The notes: a model not told the origin generated them from the sequence alone. A DNA stretch of 48,953 nt from Inquilinus limosus DSM 16000 (GCF_000423185.1 NZ_AUHM01000042.1:1-48953); one strand, 5' to 3'. Shown: positions 14,360 to 24,288, counted from the first letter of the stretch. A program made the numbers and translations.

Positions 14360-15535
14360 ATGCCAGCTGTTTCAATCGACAAACCCTTGACGATCTTCGA
14401 CACGAGCCTGCGCGACGGCGAGCAGGCGCCCGGCAACGCCATGTCGCTGCAGCAGAAGCTGCGCATCGCCCGCGAGCTCGAGGCGCTGGGGGTGAACACG
14501 ATCGAGGCGGGGTTCCCGGCGGCGTCGGACAATGACTTCGCCGCCGTCCGCGCCATCGCCGATGCGGTGCGCGGGGCGAAGATCTGCGCCTTCGCGCGGG
14601 CCAGCAGCGCCGATATCGAGCGCGCGGCCAAGGCCGTGGAGAACGCGGCGGCCGCGCAGATCGAGATCCTCGGCGTCGCCTCCGAGATCCACCTGCTGCA
14701 CAAGCGCCAGATCACGCGGCAGCAGGCGCTCGACGAGATCGCCGAGGCCGTCCGGCTGGCCCGGCGGATCGGCTTCGAGGACATCTGCGTCGCCCCGGAG
14801 GACGCGACCCGGGCGGACCCGGAATTCCTCGGCCTGATGTGCGAGCTGAGCGCCCAGGCCGGCGCGACGATGATCCTGATCCCGGACACGGTCGGCTGCC
14901 TGCTGCCCGGCCGCGTGCCGGCGCTGATCGAGACCGTGCGGGCGCGCGTGCCGGCCGAGGTCAGGGTGGCGATGCACGCCCATGACGATCTCGGCCTGGC
15001 GGTGGCCAACACCCTCGCAGCCATCGAGGCGGGGATCGACGAGATCCAGGTGACGCTGTGCGGCATCGGCGAGCGCGCCGGGAACTGCGCCCTGGAGGAA
15101 GTCGTCGCGGCCCTGACGGCCCATCCGGCGCATTTCGGGCGGTCGACGACCATCGACGTCCGTCGGGTCTACGCCGCCTGCCAGCTTCTGATCGACAGCA
15201 TCCGCCTGCCGATCGCGCGCGGCAAGGCGGTGATCGGCGAGAACGCCTTCGCCACGGCCGCGGGCATCCATCAGGCCGCCATCATCCGGAATCCCCAAAC
15301 CTACGAGTTCCTCGACCCGGCCATGTTCGGGGCCGAGCGCCGGATGGTGATCAGCCGCCATTCCGGCCGGCACGCGCTGAAGGCGAAGATCGAGGCCTTC
15401 GGCCTGGCGCCGACGCCCGGCCTGGTCGAGCACATCTACCGGGAACTGACCGCGTCGGAAGAACCGGTGTGCAGCGACAGCCGGCTGCGCGCCCTGGTTC
15501 TGCAGAATACTCAGGAAATCGCGGCACCGCTCTAG
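14360..15535 (+). CDS. 2-isopropylmalate synthase-like condensing enzyme (DRE-TIM family), no regulatory domain
   Basis: The 391-residue protein starts at an ATG behind GGAGAA. The family signature DTSLRDGEQ spans residues 14-22, with the metal/catalytic motif HAHDD at 206-210 (usually HxHND), [14 protein letters not shown], and the second LeuA block [16 protein letters not shown]. Such enzymes condense acetyl-CoA with a 2-oxo acid to give a 2-alkylmalate. The protein ends soon after the second block and lacks the C-terminal leucine-binding domain of normal LeuA, so leucine feedback is unlikely. Homocitrate, citramalate or another 2-alkylmalate is as possible as 2-isopropylmalate. No leuB, leuC or leuD is nearby. 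The next gene encodes a ThDP enzyme, which points to a specialised pathway rather than leucine synthesis. Confidence 0.85.
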   Translation: MPAVSIDKPLTIFDTSLRDGEQAPGNAMSLQQKLRIARELEALGVNTIEAGFPAASDNDFAAVRAIADAVRGAKICAFARASSADIERAAKAVENAAAAQIEILGVASEIHLLHKRQITRQQALDEIAEAVRLARRIGFEDICVAPEDATRADPEFLGLMCELSAQAGATMILIPDTVGCLLPGRVPALIETVRARVPAEVRVAMHAHDDLGLAVANTLAAIEAGIDEIQVTLCGIGERAGNCALEEVVAALTAHPAHFGRSTTIDVRRVYAACQLLIDSIRLPIARGKAVIGENAFATAAGIHQAAIIRNPQTYEFLDPAMFGAERRMVISRHSGRHALKAKIEAFGLAPTPGLVEHIYRELTASEEPVCSDSRLRALVLQNTQEIAAPL

Positions 15536-15633
15536 GCGGATCGGCAGTCGCCGTCACGCGTGGGCATGAAACGGCCCGGCATTCACCGACCCACACTTCG
15601 CCCGACCACGATCAAGCGCCACGGGGTGTTCGC

Positions 15634-17388
15634 ATGGATATGCGCGTTGAAGGAACCCTCAGCGGGTACGAAGTCCTCGTCGCGACACTGAAGTCCTGGG
15701 GCATCGACATCTGCGCCGGCGTCACCGGCGGCGGCGCGATCCGCTTCCTGCGGCACCTGCCCCCCTGTCGTCCTGGAGAGGATGCGGGCGACCGCCCCGG
15801 GCCTTCCGAGATAGGCTTTCTGTCATTGGGCGAGTATGCGGCCGGCTTCGTCCCGCTCGGCACCTATCTGGCGTCCGGCCGCATCGGCGCGTGCATCGCC
15901 ACGACGGGGGCGGCGACGAAGCTGCTGTGCTGTGGGCTCAGCGACGCCAAGCTGCACGACATCCCGGCGGTCTACATCGTCCCGGTCTCGGCGGCATCGA
16001 CCGAAGGGCTGTCCCCGCTGCAGGACACCAGCCGCCACGGCAGCCATATGCTGGCGCAGCTGCGCGCGGAGCTGCCGGACGGCGTCTTCGTGCTGGACGA
16101 CGCCACGGCCATCGGCCCGCAGTTGCAAGCCGCCCATGCCCAGCTTCAGCGCCGCAAGCCGGTCGTTCTGATCCTGGACCATGCGGCGCTGCAGACCGAG
16201 ATCGTGGCGGATCCCGATCCCGCGCACCAGCCGGCGGAAGCGCTTCCCTCTCCCGACGCGGCCGAAACGGACGCGTTCGCGGAGGCCTTCCGCCGGAGCA
16301 TCCCCGGCCGGCGCGTCGTCATCCTCGCCGGGGAGGAGCTGGCGCGCCATGCCGATGCCCCGCGGCTGACCACCCGCCTGTGCGAGCTGCTCGGCGCCCC
16401 CATGGTGTGGAGCATCAACGGCGCGAACGGGGTCGAACGCGGCAACCCGCACGGATACGGCTACATCTCCTTCGGCGGGAACGACGCCGCGATCGAGCTG
16501 TGGCGGAGCATCGGGGCCGAGGACGTGCTGCTGGTCCTCGGGGCCTGCCCGGACGAATACACCGTCAACCTGGCGCCCTACAGGGCCGGCGACACCTTCG
16601 TCCTGACCGGCATCGAGGACGGCTACGGTCAGGTCGCGGGCGGGTTCGGGCACCGCGCCGCCGGGGCCTATCGCCAGCTCGTGGCGCCCCTCGACGCGGC
16701 GCTCCGGATGCTGATCGGCCGCCTCGAACGGCAGCCGCCCGGGAACCGGCGGACCGGCCCGGCGCCGGAGAACCTCAATATGCGCCGGCCCGGGGCGCCG
16801 AGGCCGGGCCATGTCGACATGGCGGCGCTGCTCAAGGCGCTGGATGCGCGCTGGCGGCCGAACACCATCGGCTTCGACGATGTGTGCCTGGCCTACAAGG
16901 ACCGGCAGTATGCGGTCCAGCGCCCGCATCCGCAGGCGCGCTTCTTCTCGCTGTATCGCGGCTCCGCCATGGGCAATGCGCTCGGCCTGGCGATCGGCGC
17001 CAAGCTGGCCGCGCCGGAGAGCGACGTCGTCGCCTTCACCGGCGACGGCTGCTTCCGGCTGTTCGCCGGATATCTGGCGGAGGCGCGCGACCTGGGCCTC
17101 CTGCTCTTCGTGCTCGACAACGCCAGCTACGGCATCGTCGAACAGGGCGTCGGCACGATCGTTCCGGACGCGCCGGCCTCGCGCCGCCATGTCCGCATCG
17201 CCCGCATGGACTTCGCCGCCATGGCCGGCGCCTGCGGCTGGCGGGCCGCCGCGCTCCGCCCGGATCTCGCCAATCTCGACGAGATCCTCGCGGCCCATCA
17301 CGGCGGCCCGTCGCGCTCCACCCTGGTCACGGTGCCGGTCGACCCCGAACACATCCTCGGCATCAATCCCCGGGCCGGAAACCTGTGA
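15634..17388 (+). CDS. thiamine-diphosphate-dependent enzyme, acetolactate synthase/decarboxylase superfamily
   Basis: The 584-residue protein has the usual three domains. The N-terminal PYR domain carries a likely activating Glu67 in LGEYAAGF. The central domain lies at about 200-370. The C-terminal PP domain has the ThDP/Mg motif GDG at 470-472 with Asn496 in LDNASYG. The PYR segment ATTGAATKLLCCGLSDAKLH departs from the TSGPGxxN motif of true acetolactate synthases, so the reaction cannot be named: 2-oxo acid decarboxylation and carboligation are both possible. ATG 15634 is chosen as the first residue of the conserved PYR domain. It lies 98 bp after the LeuA-like gene on the same strand and is probably cotranscribed with it. 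Its 3' end overlaps the convergent LysR gene by 26 bp. Confidence 0.85.
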   Translation: MDMRVEGTLSGYEVLVATLKSWGIDICAGVTGGGAIRFLRHLPPCRPGEDAGDRPGPSEIGFLSLGEYAAGFVPLGTYLASGRIGACIATTGAATKLLCCGLSDAKLHDIPAVYIVPVSAASTEGLSPLQDTSRHGSHMLAQLRAELPDGVFVLDDATAIGPQLQAAHAQLQRRKPVVLILDHAALQTEIVADPDPAHQPAEALPSPDAAETDAFAEAFRRSIPGRRVVILAGEELARHADAPRLTTRLCELLGAPMVWSINGANGVERGNPHGYGYISFGGNDAAIELWRSIGAEDVLLVLGACPDEYTVNLAPYRAGDTFVLTGIEDGYGQVAGGFGHRAAGAYRQLVAPLDAALRMLIGRLERQPPGNRRTGPAPENLNMRRPGAPRPGHVDMAALLKALDARWRPNTIGFDDVCLAYKDRQYAVQRPHPQARFFSLYRGSAMGNALGLAIGAKLAAPESDVVAFTGDGCFRLFAGYLAEARDLGLLLFVLDNASYGIVEQGVGTIVPDAPASRRHVRIARMDFAAMAGACGWRAAALRPDLANLDEILAAHHGGPSRSTLVTVPVDPEHILGINPRAGNL

Positions 17389-18295
17389 CCGCGCCGCATC
17401 GTCCTCCCGCGACGCGGCGGGCGATGCGGACGAAGTCGAGCACGACCGGCGACGTCTCGCCGGCCGGCCAGGCGACGGCGAGCTCCACCGCCCGCGGCAG
17501 CTCGTCGAGCGGCCGGTAGGCCAGCTCCGGCAGCGGCATGTGGGACACCCAGGAGGGCACGATGCCGAGGCCGACGCCCGCGGCGGCCAGGGTGACGATG
17601 GACAGGGTGTGCGAGGCGTCCTGCACCACCATCGGCCGCACCCCGGCCCGGCGGAACGCCTCCAGCACCAGGTTGCTGTAGCTGGCGCCGAGGATCGGCG
17701 CATAGCCGATGAAGGGCTGTCCGGAGAAGTCGCGCAGCGACAGGTCGCGCTTGGCGGCGAGCGGATGCGCCTTCGGCAGCACCGCGACGAAGCCCTCGCT
17801 CGACAGCCGCTCCATCTGCATGAAGCCGGCCGCCGTGGTCGGCCGGATGAAGGCGACGTTGATGCCGCCGGCCTCCAGCGTCTTCAGCTGCTCGGCCGTG
17901 GTGAAGGGCACGACGTCCACCGTCACCGCCGGATAGTCCTCGCGGAACGCGCGGATGATGGCGGGCAGGAACTGCGACAGCGCCAGATGCACGCCACCGA
18001 CGACCAGATGGCCGACATGCTCGCCCGAGATCGCACGGGTGTGGGAGATGGCGCGGTCCAGGCCGCTCAGCACGTCGCGGGCATGACGCAACAGGATCTC
18101 GCCGGCCGCGGTCAGCTTGACCCGCCGCGTGGTGCGGTCGAACAGGCGGACGCCGAGCCGCTCCTCGAGCTGCCGGATCTGCTGGCTGAGCGGCGCCTGC
18201 GCCATGCCGAGGCGATCGGCGGCGCGGCCGAAATGCAGCTCCTCCGCCAGGCAGGCGAAGTAGCTCAGATGCCGCAGCTCGATGCCCCTATTCAT
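17363..18295 (-). CDS. LysR-family transcriptional regulator
   Basis: The 310-residue protein begins MNRGIELRHLSYFACLAEEL with the N-terminal winged helix-turn-helix (FGRAADRLGMAQAPLSQQIR, residues about 19-38), followed by a LysR substrate-binding domain through about residue 300. It is divergent from the Dpp-type operon that starts at 18455, the usual arrangement for a LysR protein controlling its neighbour. The 159-bp gap would hold both promoters. Its 3' end overlaps the ThDP gene on the other strand. The inducer is unknown and is probably a compound handled by the operon. Confidence 0.9.
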   Translation of the reverse strand: MNRGIELRHLSYFACLAEELHFGRAADRLGMAQAPLSQQIRQLEERLGVRLFDRTTRRVKLTAAGEILLRHARDVLSGLDRAISHTRAISGEHVGHLVVGGVHLALSQFLPAIIRAFREDYPAVTVDVVPFTTAEQLKTLEAGGINVAFIRPTTAAGFMQMERLSSEGFVAVLPKAHPLAAKRDLSLRDFSGQPFIGYAPILGASYSNLVLEAFRRAGVRPMVVQDASHTLSIVTLAAAGVGLGIVPSWVSHMPLPELAYRPLDELPRAVELAVAWPAGETSPVVLDFVRIARRVAGGRCGAVTGFRPGD

Positions 18296-18454
18296 ACATG
18301 TGACATATAAATGGACCTGTAATTTTGTGATAGATCCCAGGAGATCGCTGTGGTCCGCTAACCCCGTCGACGCCCCGGATCGGAGCTTTCCTGCCGATCG
18401 CGGGCGCCCTCCCGAGACAGGCCCTGCCCGCCCGATGACGGAGAAGGCTGCTGC
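18295..18454. promoter_or_regulatory. divergent promoter region between LysR gene and importer operon
   Basis: The first part is AT-rich and contains TACATGTGACATATA (18295-18309), a near-palindrome with ATGT-N-ACAT at its core, and TGTAATTTTGTGATAG near 18321. LysR proteins bind interrupted dyads in such gaps. The near-palindrome touches the LysR start codon, so it could mediate autoregulation. Confidence 0.4.
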
Positions 18455-19375
18455 ATGGTGCGCTTCTGGTCGGTCAAAGCCGCGCGGACCCTCCTGACGC
18501 TCTGGTTCGTCGTGACCTTCGCCTTCATCGTGCTGCGGGTCTCGGGCGACCCGGTGCAGTCGCTGCTGGGCCCGGACGCCACGGTCGAGGAGATCGCGCA
18601 GTTCCGGGAGGCCTGGGGCCTCGACCGGCCGCTGCCCGAGCAGTATCTGCGCTACGTCGTGCAGATGGCGTCGGGCCAGTTCGGCACCTCCTACCGCGAC
18701 GGCCGGCCGGTCACCGAGATCATCGCCGAGCGCGTGCCCTGGACCGTGCTTCTCGGCCTCTCCGCCTATGCCGTCGCCATCCTGGTCGGGGTGCCGGCCG
18801 GCATCGTCGCGGCGCTGCGCCGCGGCTCCGCCCTCGACCGGCTGGTGATGGGCTTCGCCGTCTTCGGCTTCGCGCTGCCGAACTTCTTCCTCGGCATCCT
18901 CCTGATCCTGCTGTTCTCCCTGACGCTGCAATGGCTGCCGAGCTCCGGCACCGGCTCGATCCTGCACCTGCTGATGCCGGCCGCGACGCTCGGCGTCTAC
19001 ACCGCCGGCACGCTGGCGCGCTTCACCCGCTCGGCGATGCTGGAGGTGCTGGCCAAGCCTTACATGCGCGCCGCCGCGGCGAAGGGCGCGCCGCCCCTCA
19101 CCCGGATCCTGCGCCACGCCTTGCCCAACGCCGCCATCCCGATCGTCACCATCATCGGGCTCAATCTCGGCGCGCTGGTCGGCGGCGCGGTGGTGGTGGA
19201 GACGGTCTTCGCCTGGCCCGGCATCGGCCGGCTGCTGGTCACCGCCGTCACCTCGCGCGACCTGGCCGTGGTCCAGGCGCTGGTGCTGCTGGTCGCCGCC
19301 ACCATGGTCGCGGCCAACCTCGCGGTCGACCTGCTGTACGGGCTGCTCGACCCGCGCATCCGCGCGGCGCGCTGA
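18455..19375 (+). CDS. ABC importer permease, DppB/OppB type
   Basis: The 306-residue inner-membrane protein shows the DppB layout: an N-terminal membrane helix, a periplasmic segment (GPDATVEEIAQFREAWGLDR), then five further hydrophobic helices. The cytoplasmic coupling region (MRAAAAKGAPPLTRILRHALPN, about 206-227) contacts the ATPase. This family carries peptides, opines, sugars or other small oligomers. It opens an operon that continues without real gaps through the partner permease, binding protein, creatininase-like enzyme and ATPase. The start ATG follows GGAGAAGG at good spacing. Confidence 0.9.
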   Translation: MVRFWSVKAARTLLTLWFVVTFAFIVLRVSGDPVQSLLGPDATVEEIAQFREAWGLDRPLPEQYLRYVVQMASGQFGTSYRDGRPVTEIIAERVPWTVLLGLSAYAVAILVGVPAGIVAALRRGSALDRLVMGFAVFGFALPNFFLGILLILLFSLTLQWLPSSGTGSILHLLMPAATLGVYTAGTLARFTRSAMLEVLAKPYMRAAAAKGAPPLTRILRHALPNAAIPIVTIIGLNLGALVGGAVVVETVFAWPGIGRLLVTAVTSRDLAVVQALVLLVAATMVAANLAVDLLYGLLDPRIRAAR

Positions 19376-19385
19376 GGGCCCGGCG

Positions 19386-20222
19386 ATGCGGCGCTTCCCC
19401 TGGCTCCTCGCGGCCGCCGCCATCGTCCTGGCGGCGGCGCTGCTGGCCGCCCTGTTCGGCGGCTGGCTGACGCCCTACGGCGTCACCCAGCAGAACCTGC
19501 TCGCCCGGCTGAAGCCGCCTTCGTTCCTGGGCGGCGACCCGCGCTACCTGCTCGGCACCGACCGGCTCGGCCGCGACATGGTGGCCCGCCTCGTCGGCGG
19601 GCTGCAGATGTCGCTGTCGGTCGCCGTCGCCGGCACGCTGATCGGCGCCGTGGTCGGCAGCGCCCTCGGCTTCATCGCCGCGCATTTCCGCGGCTGGGTC
19701 GAGGAGGCGCTGATGACGCTGGTCGACGTCCAGGCGTCCCTGCCCTTCATCCTGATCGCGCTGACCCTCCTGGCCTTCTTCGGCAACAGCCTGACGCTGT
19801 TCGTGATCCTGATGGGGCTGCACGGCTGGGAGGCCTACGCCCGGCTGGCGCGCGGCGTCGTCCTGTCCGCCGCCAGCCAGCCCTATGCCAAGGCGGTGGT
19901 GGCGCTGGGCGCGGCGCCGATGCGGCTCTACCTGCGGCACATCCTGCCGAATGTGGCGAGCGCGCTGATCGTGCAGATCACGCTCAACTTCCCGCAGATC
20001 ATCCTGCTCGAGACCTCGCTGAGCTTCCTCGGCCTCGGCATCCAGCCGCCCTTGACCAGCCTCGGCCAGATCCTCGGCGACGGCCGCGAATACCTGTCCA
20101 GCGCCTGGTGGATCGCGGTCTGGCCCGGCCTCGTGATCTTCGCGATCACCCTGTCGATGAGCATCGTCGGCGACTGGCTGCGCGACCGGCTGGACCCGAT
20201 GCTGCGCCATCGCACCGCCTGA
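19386..20222 (+). CDS. ABC importer permease, DppC/OppC type
   Basis: The 278-residue protein has the DppC features: one N-terminal helix, the short LLGTDRLGRDM motif (about 56-66), then the transport core with a coupling motif near AKAVVALGAAPMRLYLRHIL. It starts 10 bp after the DppB-type gene ends, and the two would form the membrane channel. The C-terminus (SIVGDWLRDRLDPMLR) is typical of the family. Confidence 0.9.
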   Translation: MRRFPWLLAAAAIVLAAALLAALFGGWLTPYGVTQQNLLARLKPPSFLGGDPRYLLGTDRLGRDMVARLVGGLQMSLSVAVAGTLIGAVVGSALGFIAAHFRGWVEEALMTLVDVQASLPFILIALTLLAFFGNSLTLFVILMGLHGWEAYARLARGVVLSAASQPYAKAVVALGAAPMRLYLRHILPNVASALIVQITLNFPQIILLETSLSFLGLGIQPPLTSLGQILGDGREYLSSAWWIAVWPGLVIFAITLSMSIVGDWLRDRLDPMLRHRTA

Positions 20223-20253
20223 CAATCCGAACGAACAAACAAAGGAGGCTTCG

Positions 20254-21831
20254 ATGTTCACAAGACGCGGTTTCGGCAAGCTGGCGCTCGGCGCCGGCGC
20301 CGTCTCGCTGGCGGCGCCGCTGCGCACCGGGCGGGCGGCGGACCGGCCTGTGCTGACCATCGCGGTCGACAATCTCTGGCAGACGATGTCGCCGATCAAC
20401 GGGCTCAGCACCACCTCGAACCGGATCTTCCCCAACTTCTACGAAGCGCTGATCGAGCGCGACTACCTCTCCGACCCCAACGGCCTGGCGCTGCAGCCGA
20501 AGCTGGCGACGAAGTGGCAGCAGAACGGCACGGTCTGGACCATCGAGCTGCGCCAGGGCGTGCGCTTCCATGACGGCACGGAGATGACGGCCGAGGATGT
20601 CGCCTTCACCCTCGGCGCCGACCGGCTGTGGGGCCCGAAGCCGTTCGAGCCGCGCGGCAGGACCTTCACCGCCGGCTTCAAGCGGGTGGAGGCCACCGGT
20701 CCCCACACGATCGAGATCGAGACCGCCAACCCGGATCCGAACGTCCCGGGCAAGCTGACCGGCAATATCGGCCTGGTGGTGCCGAAGAAGTACTATCTTG
20801 AGGTCGGCGTCGACCGCTTCGGCCAGGCGCCGATCGGCACCGGCCCCTACAAGGTCACCACCTTCCGTTCCGGCGAGATGATGGTGCTGGACGCCTTCGA
20901 CGGCTACTGGGGCGACCCGCCGCCGGTGCGACAGCTGGTGTGGAAGATCGTGCCGGAATTCGCGGCGCGCCTGGCCGGGCTGGTGTCGAAGGAGTTCGAC
21001 TTCATCGTCAACATCCCGACCGACCAGGAGCCGACGCTGCAGGGCTATTCCGACGTCAAGCTGATACGCCGCCAGGTCGAGAACTACCCGGCCTTCGCCT
21101 TCAACACCCTGCCCGACCCGCCGGACAATCCGCTCGTCGACCCGAAGCTGCGCTATGCCATGGTACAGGGCGTCAACATGGACGAGATCGTCTCGGCCCT
21201 GTTCGGCGACGCCACCTTCCATCCGGCGGTGCCGTTCAATTTCCCGGAATACGGCAGGTTCTACGACCCGGAGCTGAAGCCGAAGCTGCCCTACGACCCG
21301 GAGCGGGCCAAGGCCCTGGTCAAGGAGACCAAATACGACGGCCAGAAGCTGCGCTGGCACATCACCCGGCAGTTCTATCCGAACTACGAGGCCGCGGCCG
21401 AGATCATGGTCGAGCAGTGGCGCGAGATCGGGGTCAATGTCGAGGCCGTGGTGCTGGACAACTTCGAGCTGGTCTATCGCCGCCCCTATCACCTGATGAA
21501 CATGTCGATGAGCTCGGACTTCATCCCGGGCGATCCGTACCAGCCGCTGTGGCTGGACTGGGGCCCGACCGCGACCCGATCCACCGCCAGCTGGAAGTCC
21601 TGGACCCCGACCGAGAAGTTCGTCGAGCTGGGCCGCGCCTTCGAGAAGGAGACCGATTTCGAGAAACGCAAGGCAGCCTATCTCGCCCTGTCGGAGGAAT
21701 GGCAGCGGGTCACGCCCGGCTTCTATCTGTGGAAGAGCGTCTACAACTGGGCGCACCGCGCCGACATCCAGTGGACGCCGATCGCCGACAGCGACATGCG
21801 CATGTACGGCGGCTACCTGAAGCTGGGCTGA
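20254..21831 (+). CDS. family 5 solute-binding protein, Tat-exported
   Basis: The 525-residue protein begins MFTRRGFGKLALGAGAVSLA, a twin-arginine leader with a likely cut near GRAA. The mature part has the SBP family 5 pattern: early NGLSTTSNRIFPNFYEAL, the core motif WTIELRQGVRFHDGTEMTAE and AFTLGADR, and the later FNTLPDPPDNPLVDPKLRYA segment. It captures the substrate in the periplasm for the permease pair just upstream. A strong ribosome site (AAAGGAGG) precedes it, so it may be made in excess over the permeases. The ligand is unknown; family members bind peptides, opines, sugars, nickel chelates and similar molecules. Confidence 0.9.
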   Translation: MFTRRGFGKLALGAGAVSLAAPLRTGRAADRPVLTIAVDNLWQTMSPINGLSTTSNRIFPNFYEALIERDYLSDPNGLALQPKLATKWQQNGTVWTIELRQGVRFHDGTEMTAEDVAFTLGADRLWGPKPFEPRGRTFTAGFKRVEATGPHTIEIETANPDPNVPGKLTGNIGLVVPKKYYLEVGVDRFGQAPIGTGPYKVTTFRSGEMMVLDAFDGYWGDPPPVRQLVWKIVPEFAARLAGLVSKEFDFIVNIPTDQEPTLQGYSDVKLIRRQVENYPAFAFNTLPDPPDNPLVDPKLRYAMVQGVNMDEIVSALFGDATFHPAVPFNFPEYGRFYDPELKPKLPYDPERAKALVKETKYDGQKLRWHITRQFYPNYEAAAEIMVEQWREIGVNVEAVVLDNFELVYRRPYHLMNMSMSSDFIPGDPYQPLWLDWGPTATRSTASWKSWTPTEKFVELGRAFEKETDFEKRKAAYLALSEEWQRVTPGFYLWKSVYNWAHRADIQWTPIADSDMRMYGGYLKLG

Positions 21832-21838
21832 GACGGCG

Positions 21839-22651
21839 ATGCCGCTGCGCAAGCACGCCCTGAAGGACATGACCTTCGTCGAGTTCCGCGAGCGTCTGGC
21901 CGAGCGCCCCGTGATCCTGCTGCCCTTCGGCAGCCAGGAGGAGCAGGGCCCGCACGCCCCGATGGGCGACTACATGCTCACCGAACGGCTGTCGGTGCTG
22001 GCGGCGGAGGCGGCGGATGCGATCGCCGCCCCCACCGTCCCCTTCGGCTATGCCGATTTCTTCCGCACCGTGCCGGGCGGAATCCAGCTGCGCGCCGAGA
22101 CCTTCTCGGCGGTGCTGGAGGACACGGTGACCGCCTTCCTCGACCACGGCGTCGAGCATCTGGTCGTGTTCAACGGCCACAGCTCGAACGCGCCGCTGAT
22201 CGACCAGACGCTGCGCCGCCTGCGGCGCGAGCGCGGCGTGGCGGTGGCGGCGCTGAACATCTGGCGCCTGATCCCGCCGGAGCTGTGGCGCGAGCTGCAC
22301 GGCGACAAGACCGCCCAGGCCCGCGGCCATGGCGGCGACCCGCTGACCTCGGTCTATCTGCACCTGTTCCCCGAGCTGATGCGGCCCGACCTGATCCGCC
22401 CGGCGACGCCCTCCCGCGCCTTCGGCCTGCCGACCGACGGCGTCGCCGCCGTGACCTTCGAGGGCCTGCCGGTCCAGGTCCCGCTCGACGTCACCGAGGT
22501 CAATCCGGACGGCATGCTGGGCGGCGACCCGGCCCTGGCCGACGCTGCGATCGGCGCCCGCATCGTCGAGCACATCACCGGGTTCACCGCCCGCTTCGTC
22601 GCCCATTTCCGCCGCTGCGACCCGCGCCGGGTCGAGGCGGCGCCGGCATGA
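21839..22651 (+). CDS. creatininase-family amidohydrolase
   Basis: The 270-residue protein has the creatininase-fold metal-site motifs: PFGSQEEQGPHAPMGD at about 29-44, FNGHSSN near 110, and GHGGDPLTS near 162. These match the family blocks EQHGPHLP-x-D, NGHGGN and (A)GxxETS with changes: SS for GG, and D where Glu is common. Members hydrolyse cyclic or linear amides (creatinine, mycofactocin precursor, formamidopyrimidines). The gene lies inside the importer operon, and its stop overlaps the next start (ATGA), so it probably acts on the imported compound in the cytosol. Confidence 0.85.
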   Translation: MPLRKHALKDMTFVEFRERLAERPVILLPFGSQEEQGPHAPMGDYMLTERLSVLAAEAADAIAAPTVPFGYADFFRTVPGGIQLRAETFSAVLEDTVTAFLDHGVEHLVVFNGHSSNAPLIDQTLRRLRRERGVAVAALNIWRLIPPELWRELHGDKTAQARGHGGDPLTSVYLHLFPELMRPDLIRPATPSRAFGLPTDGVAAVTFEGLPVQVPLDVTEVNPDGMLGGDPALADAAIGARIVEHITGFTARFVAHFRRCDPRRVEAAPA

Positions 22652-24288
22652 CGCCCCTGCTCGCCATCGAGGATCTGCGGGTGCCGCTGCCGCCGGCGGC
22701 GCAGCGACCGGACGCCGTCTCCGGCCTGTCGCTGACGCTCGGCCGCGGCGAGATCCTCTGCGTCGTCGGCGAGTCCGGCTCCGGCAAGTCGATGACGGCC
22801 CTGGCGGTGATGGGGCTGCTGCCGGCCAACCTGCCGGCACCGAGCGGCCGCGTGCTGTTCGAGGGCCGCGACCTGCTGGCGCTGGCCGAGCGCGAGCGGC
22901 GCGACCTGGCCGGCCGACGCATCGCCATGATCTTCCAGGAGCCGAGCGCCGCGCTGAACCCGATCTACCGGGTCGGCGACCAGGTGGCCGAGACCTTCCG
23001 GCTGCACACGAAGCTCTCCGCCGCCGAGATCCGGGAGCGCGTGCTGGCGCTGTTCCGCGAGGTCCGCCTGCCCGATCCCGAGCAGCTGTACCACAGCTAT
23101 CCGCACCAGCTGTCCGGCGGGCAGTGCCAGCGGGTGATGATCGCGACGGCGCTGGCGCTGGACCCCGCCATCCTGATCGCCGACGAGCCGACCACCGCGC
23201 TGGACGTCACCACCCAGGCGCAGATCCTGCGGCTGATGCTGGACCTGCGGCAGCGGCACGGCACCGGCATCCTGTTCATCACCCACGACTTCGGCGTGGT
23301 CGCCGAGATCGCCGACCGGGTCGCGGTGATGCAGAACGGCAGGCTGGTCGAGGAAGGCCCGCGCGACCGGGTGCTGCGCCGGCCGCAGGAGCCCTACACA
23401 AGCGACCTGCTGGCCGCGGTGCCGGTGCTGGAGCCGCGGCGCGCCCGGCCGGGGCTGGGGCCGGTCGCGGTCTCGGCCAGGGGCATCGCCAAGACCTTCC
23501 GCAAGTCCGGGCTGTTCGGCGGCGGCCGCAGCGTCAAGGCGGTGAACGGGGTCGATGTCGAGATCCGCCGCGGCGAGACGCTGGGGCTGGTCGGGGAATC
23601 CGGCTCCGGCAAGTCCACCCTGGCGCAATGCGTCATCCGGCTGATCGAGCCCGAGCGCGGCGACGTCACGCTGCCGGGCGGCTCCTTCTCCGCCCTCCGC
23701 GGCAAGGCGCTGCGGGCGGCGCGCCGGCGGGTGCAGATCGTGTTCCAGGATCCCTACAGCGCGCTCGACCCGCGACAGAGCGTCGGCGCCGCCATCGCCG
23801 AGGGGCCGATCATCCACGGCGTCGGCAAGGCGGAGGCGCGGGAACGGGCGCTGCGGCTGCTGCAGGCCGTCGGCCTCGACGCCGACGCCGCCGGCCGGTT
23901 TCCGCATGAATTCTCCGGCGGCCAGCGCCAGCGCATCTGCATCGCCCGGGCGCTGGCGATCGAGCCGGACCTGCTGATCGCCGACGAATCCGTCTCGGCC
24001 CTCGACGTCTCGATCCAGGCGCAGATCCTCGATCTCCTCGCCGAGATGCAGCAGCGGCTGGGCTTCGCCATGCTGTTCATCACCCACGACCTGCGCGTCG
24101 CCAGCCGGATCTGCGACCGCATCGCCGTGATGCGCCGGGGCCGCATCGTCGAGGAGGGCGAGCCCGCCGTCCTCTTCGCCGCCCCGCGCGAGGCCTACAC
24201 GCGCGAGCTGCTGTCGGCCGTGCCCGGCCGCGACTGGGGCCGGGATGCCGCCGGGCCGGAAGGAGCGAAGCTGCATGAGAAAGTATGA
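22648..24288 (+). CDS. fused dipeptide-type ABC importer ATPase (two ATPase domains)
   Basis: The 546-residue protein joins two complete ATPase domains of DppD and DppF type. Domain 1 has Walker A GESGSGKS at 41-48, signature LSGGQCQRV, Walker B ILIADEP and switch His in FITHDF. Domain 2 has Walker [10 protein letters not shown] at about 316-324, signature FSGGQRQRI, Walker B LLIADES and His in FITHDL. Cys in the first signature and Ser after the Walker B Glu are small departures from the norm. ATG 22648 overlaps the creatininase stop codon. It powers the permeases at 18455 and 19386. Its 3' end overlaps the RraA gene. Confidence 0.92.
   Translation: MTPLLAIEDLRVPLPPAAQRPDAVSGLSLTLGRGEILCVVGESGSGKSMTALAVMGLLPANLPAPSGRVLFEGRDLLALAERERRDLAGRRIAMIFQEPSAALNPIYRVGDQVAETFRLHTKLSAAEIRERVLALFREVRLPDPEQLYHSYPHQLSGGQCQRVMIATALALDPAILIADEPTTALDVTTQAQILRLMLDLRQRHGTGILFITHDFGVVAEIADRVAVMQNGRLVEEGPRDRVLRRPQEPYTSDLLAAVPVLEPRRARPGLGPVAVSARGIAKTFRKSGLFGGGRSVKAVNGVDVEIRRGETLGLVGESGSGKSTLAQCVIRLIEPERGDVTLPGGSFSALRGKALRAARRRVQIVFQDPYSALDPRQSVGAAIAEGPIIHGVGKAEARERALRLLQAVGLDADAAGRFPHEFSGGQRQRICIARALAIEPDLLIADESVSALDVSIQAQILDLLAEMQQRLGFAMLFITHDLRVASRICDRIAVMRRGRIVEEGEPAVLFAAPREAYTRELLSAVPGRDWGRDAAGPEGAKLHEKV

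Noticed and set aside
14360-15535. Housekeeping leuA of leucine biosynthesis
   Set aside because: The regulatory domain is absent, the HxHND motif is altered and no other leucine genes are near. A specialised role is more likely, so no gene symbol is given.
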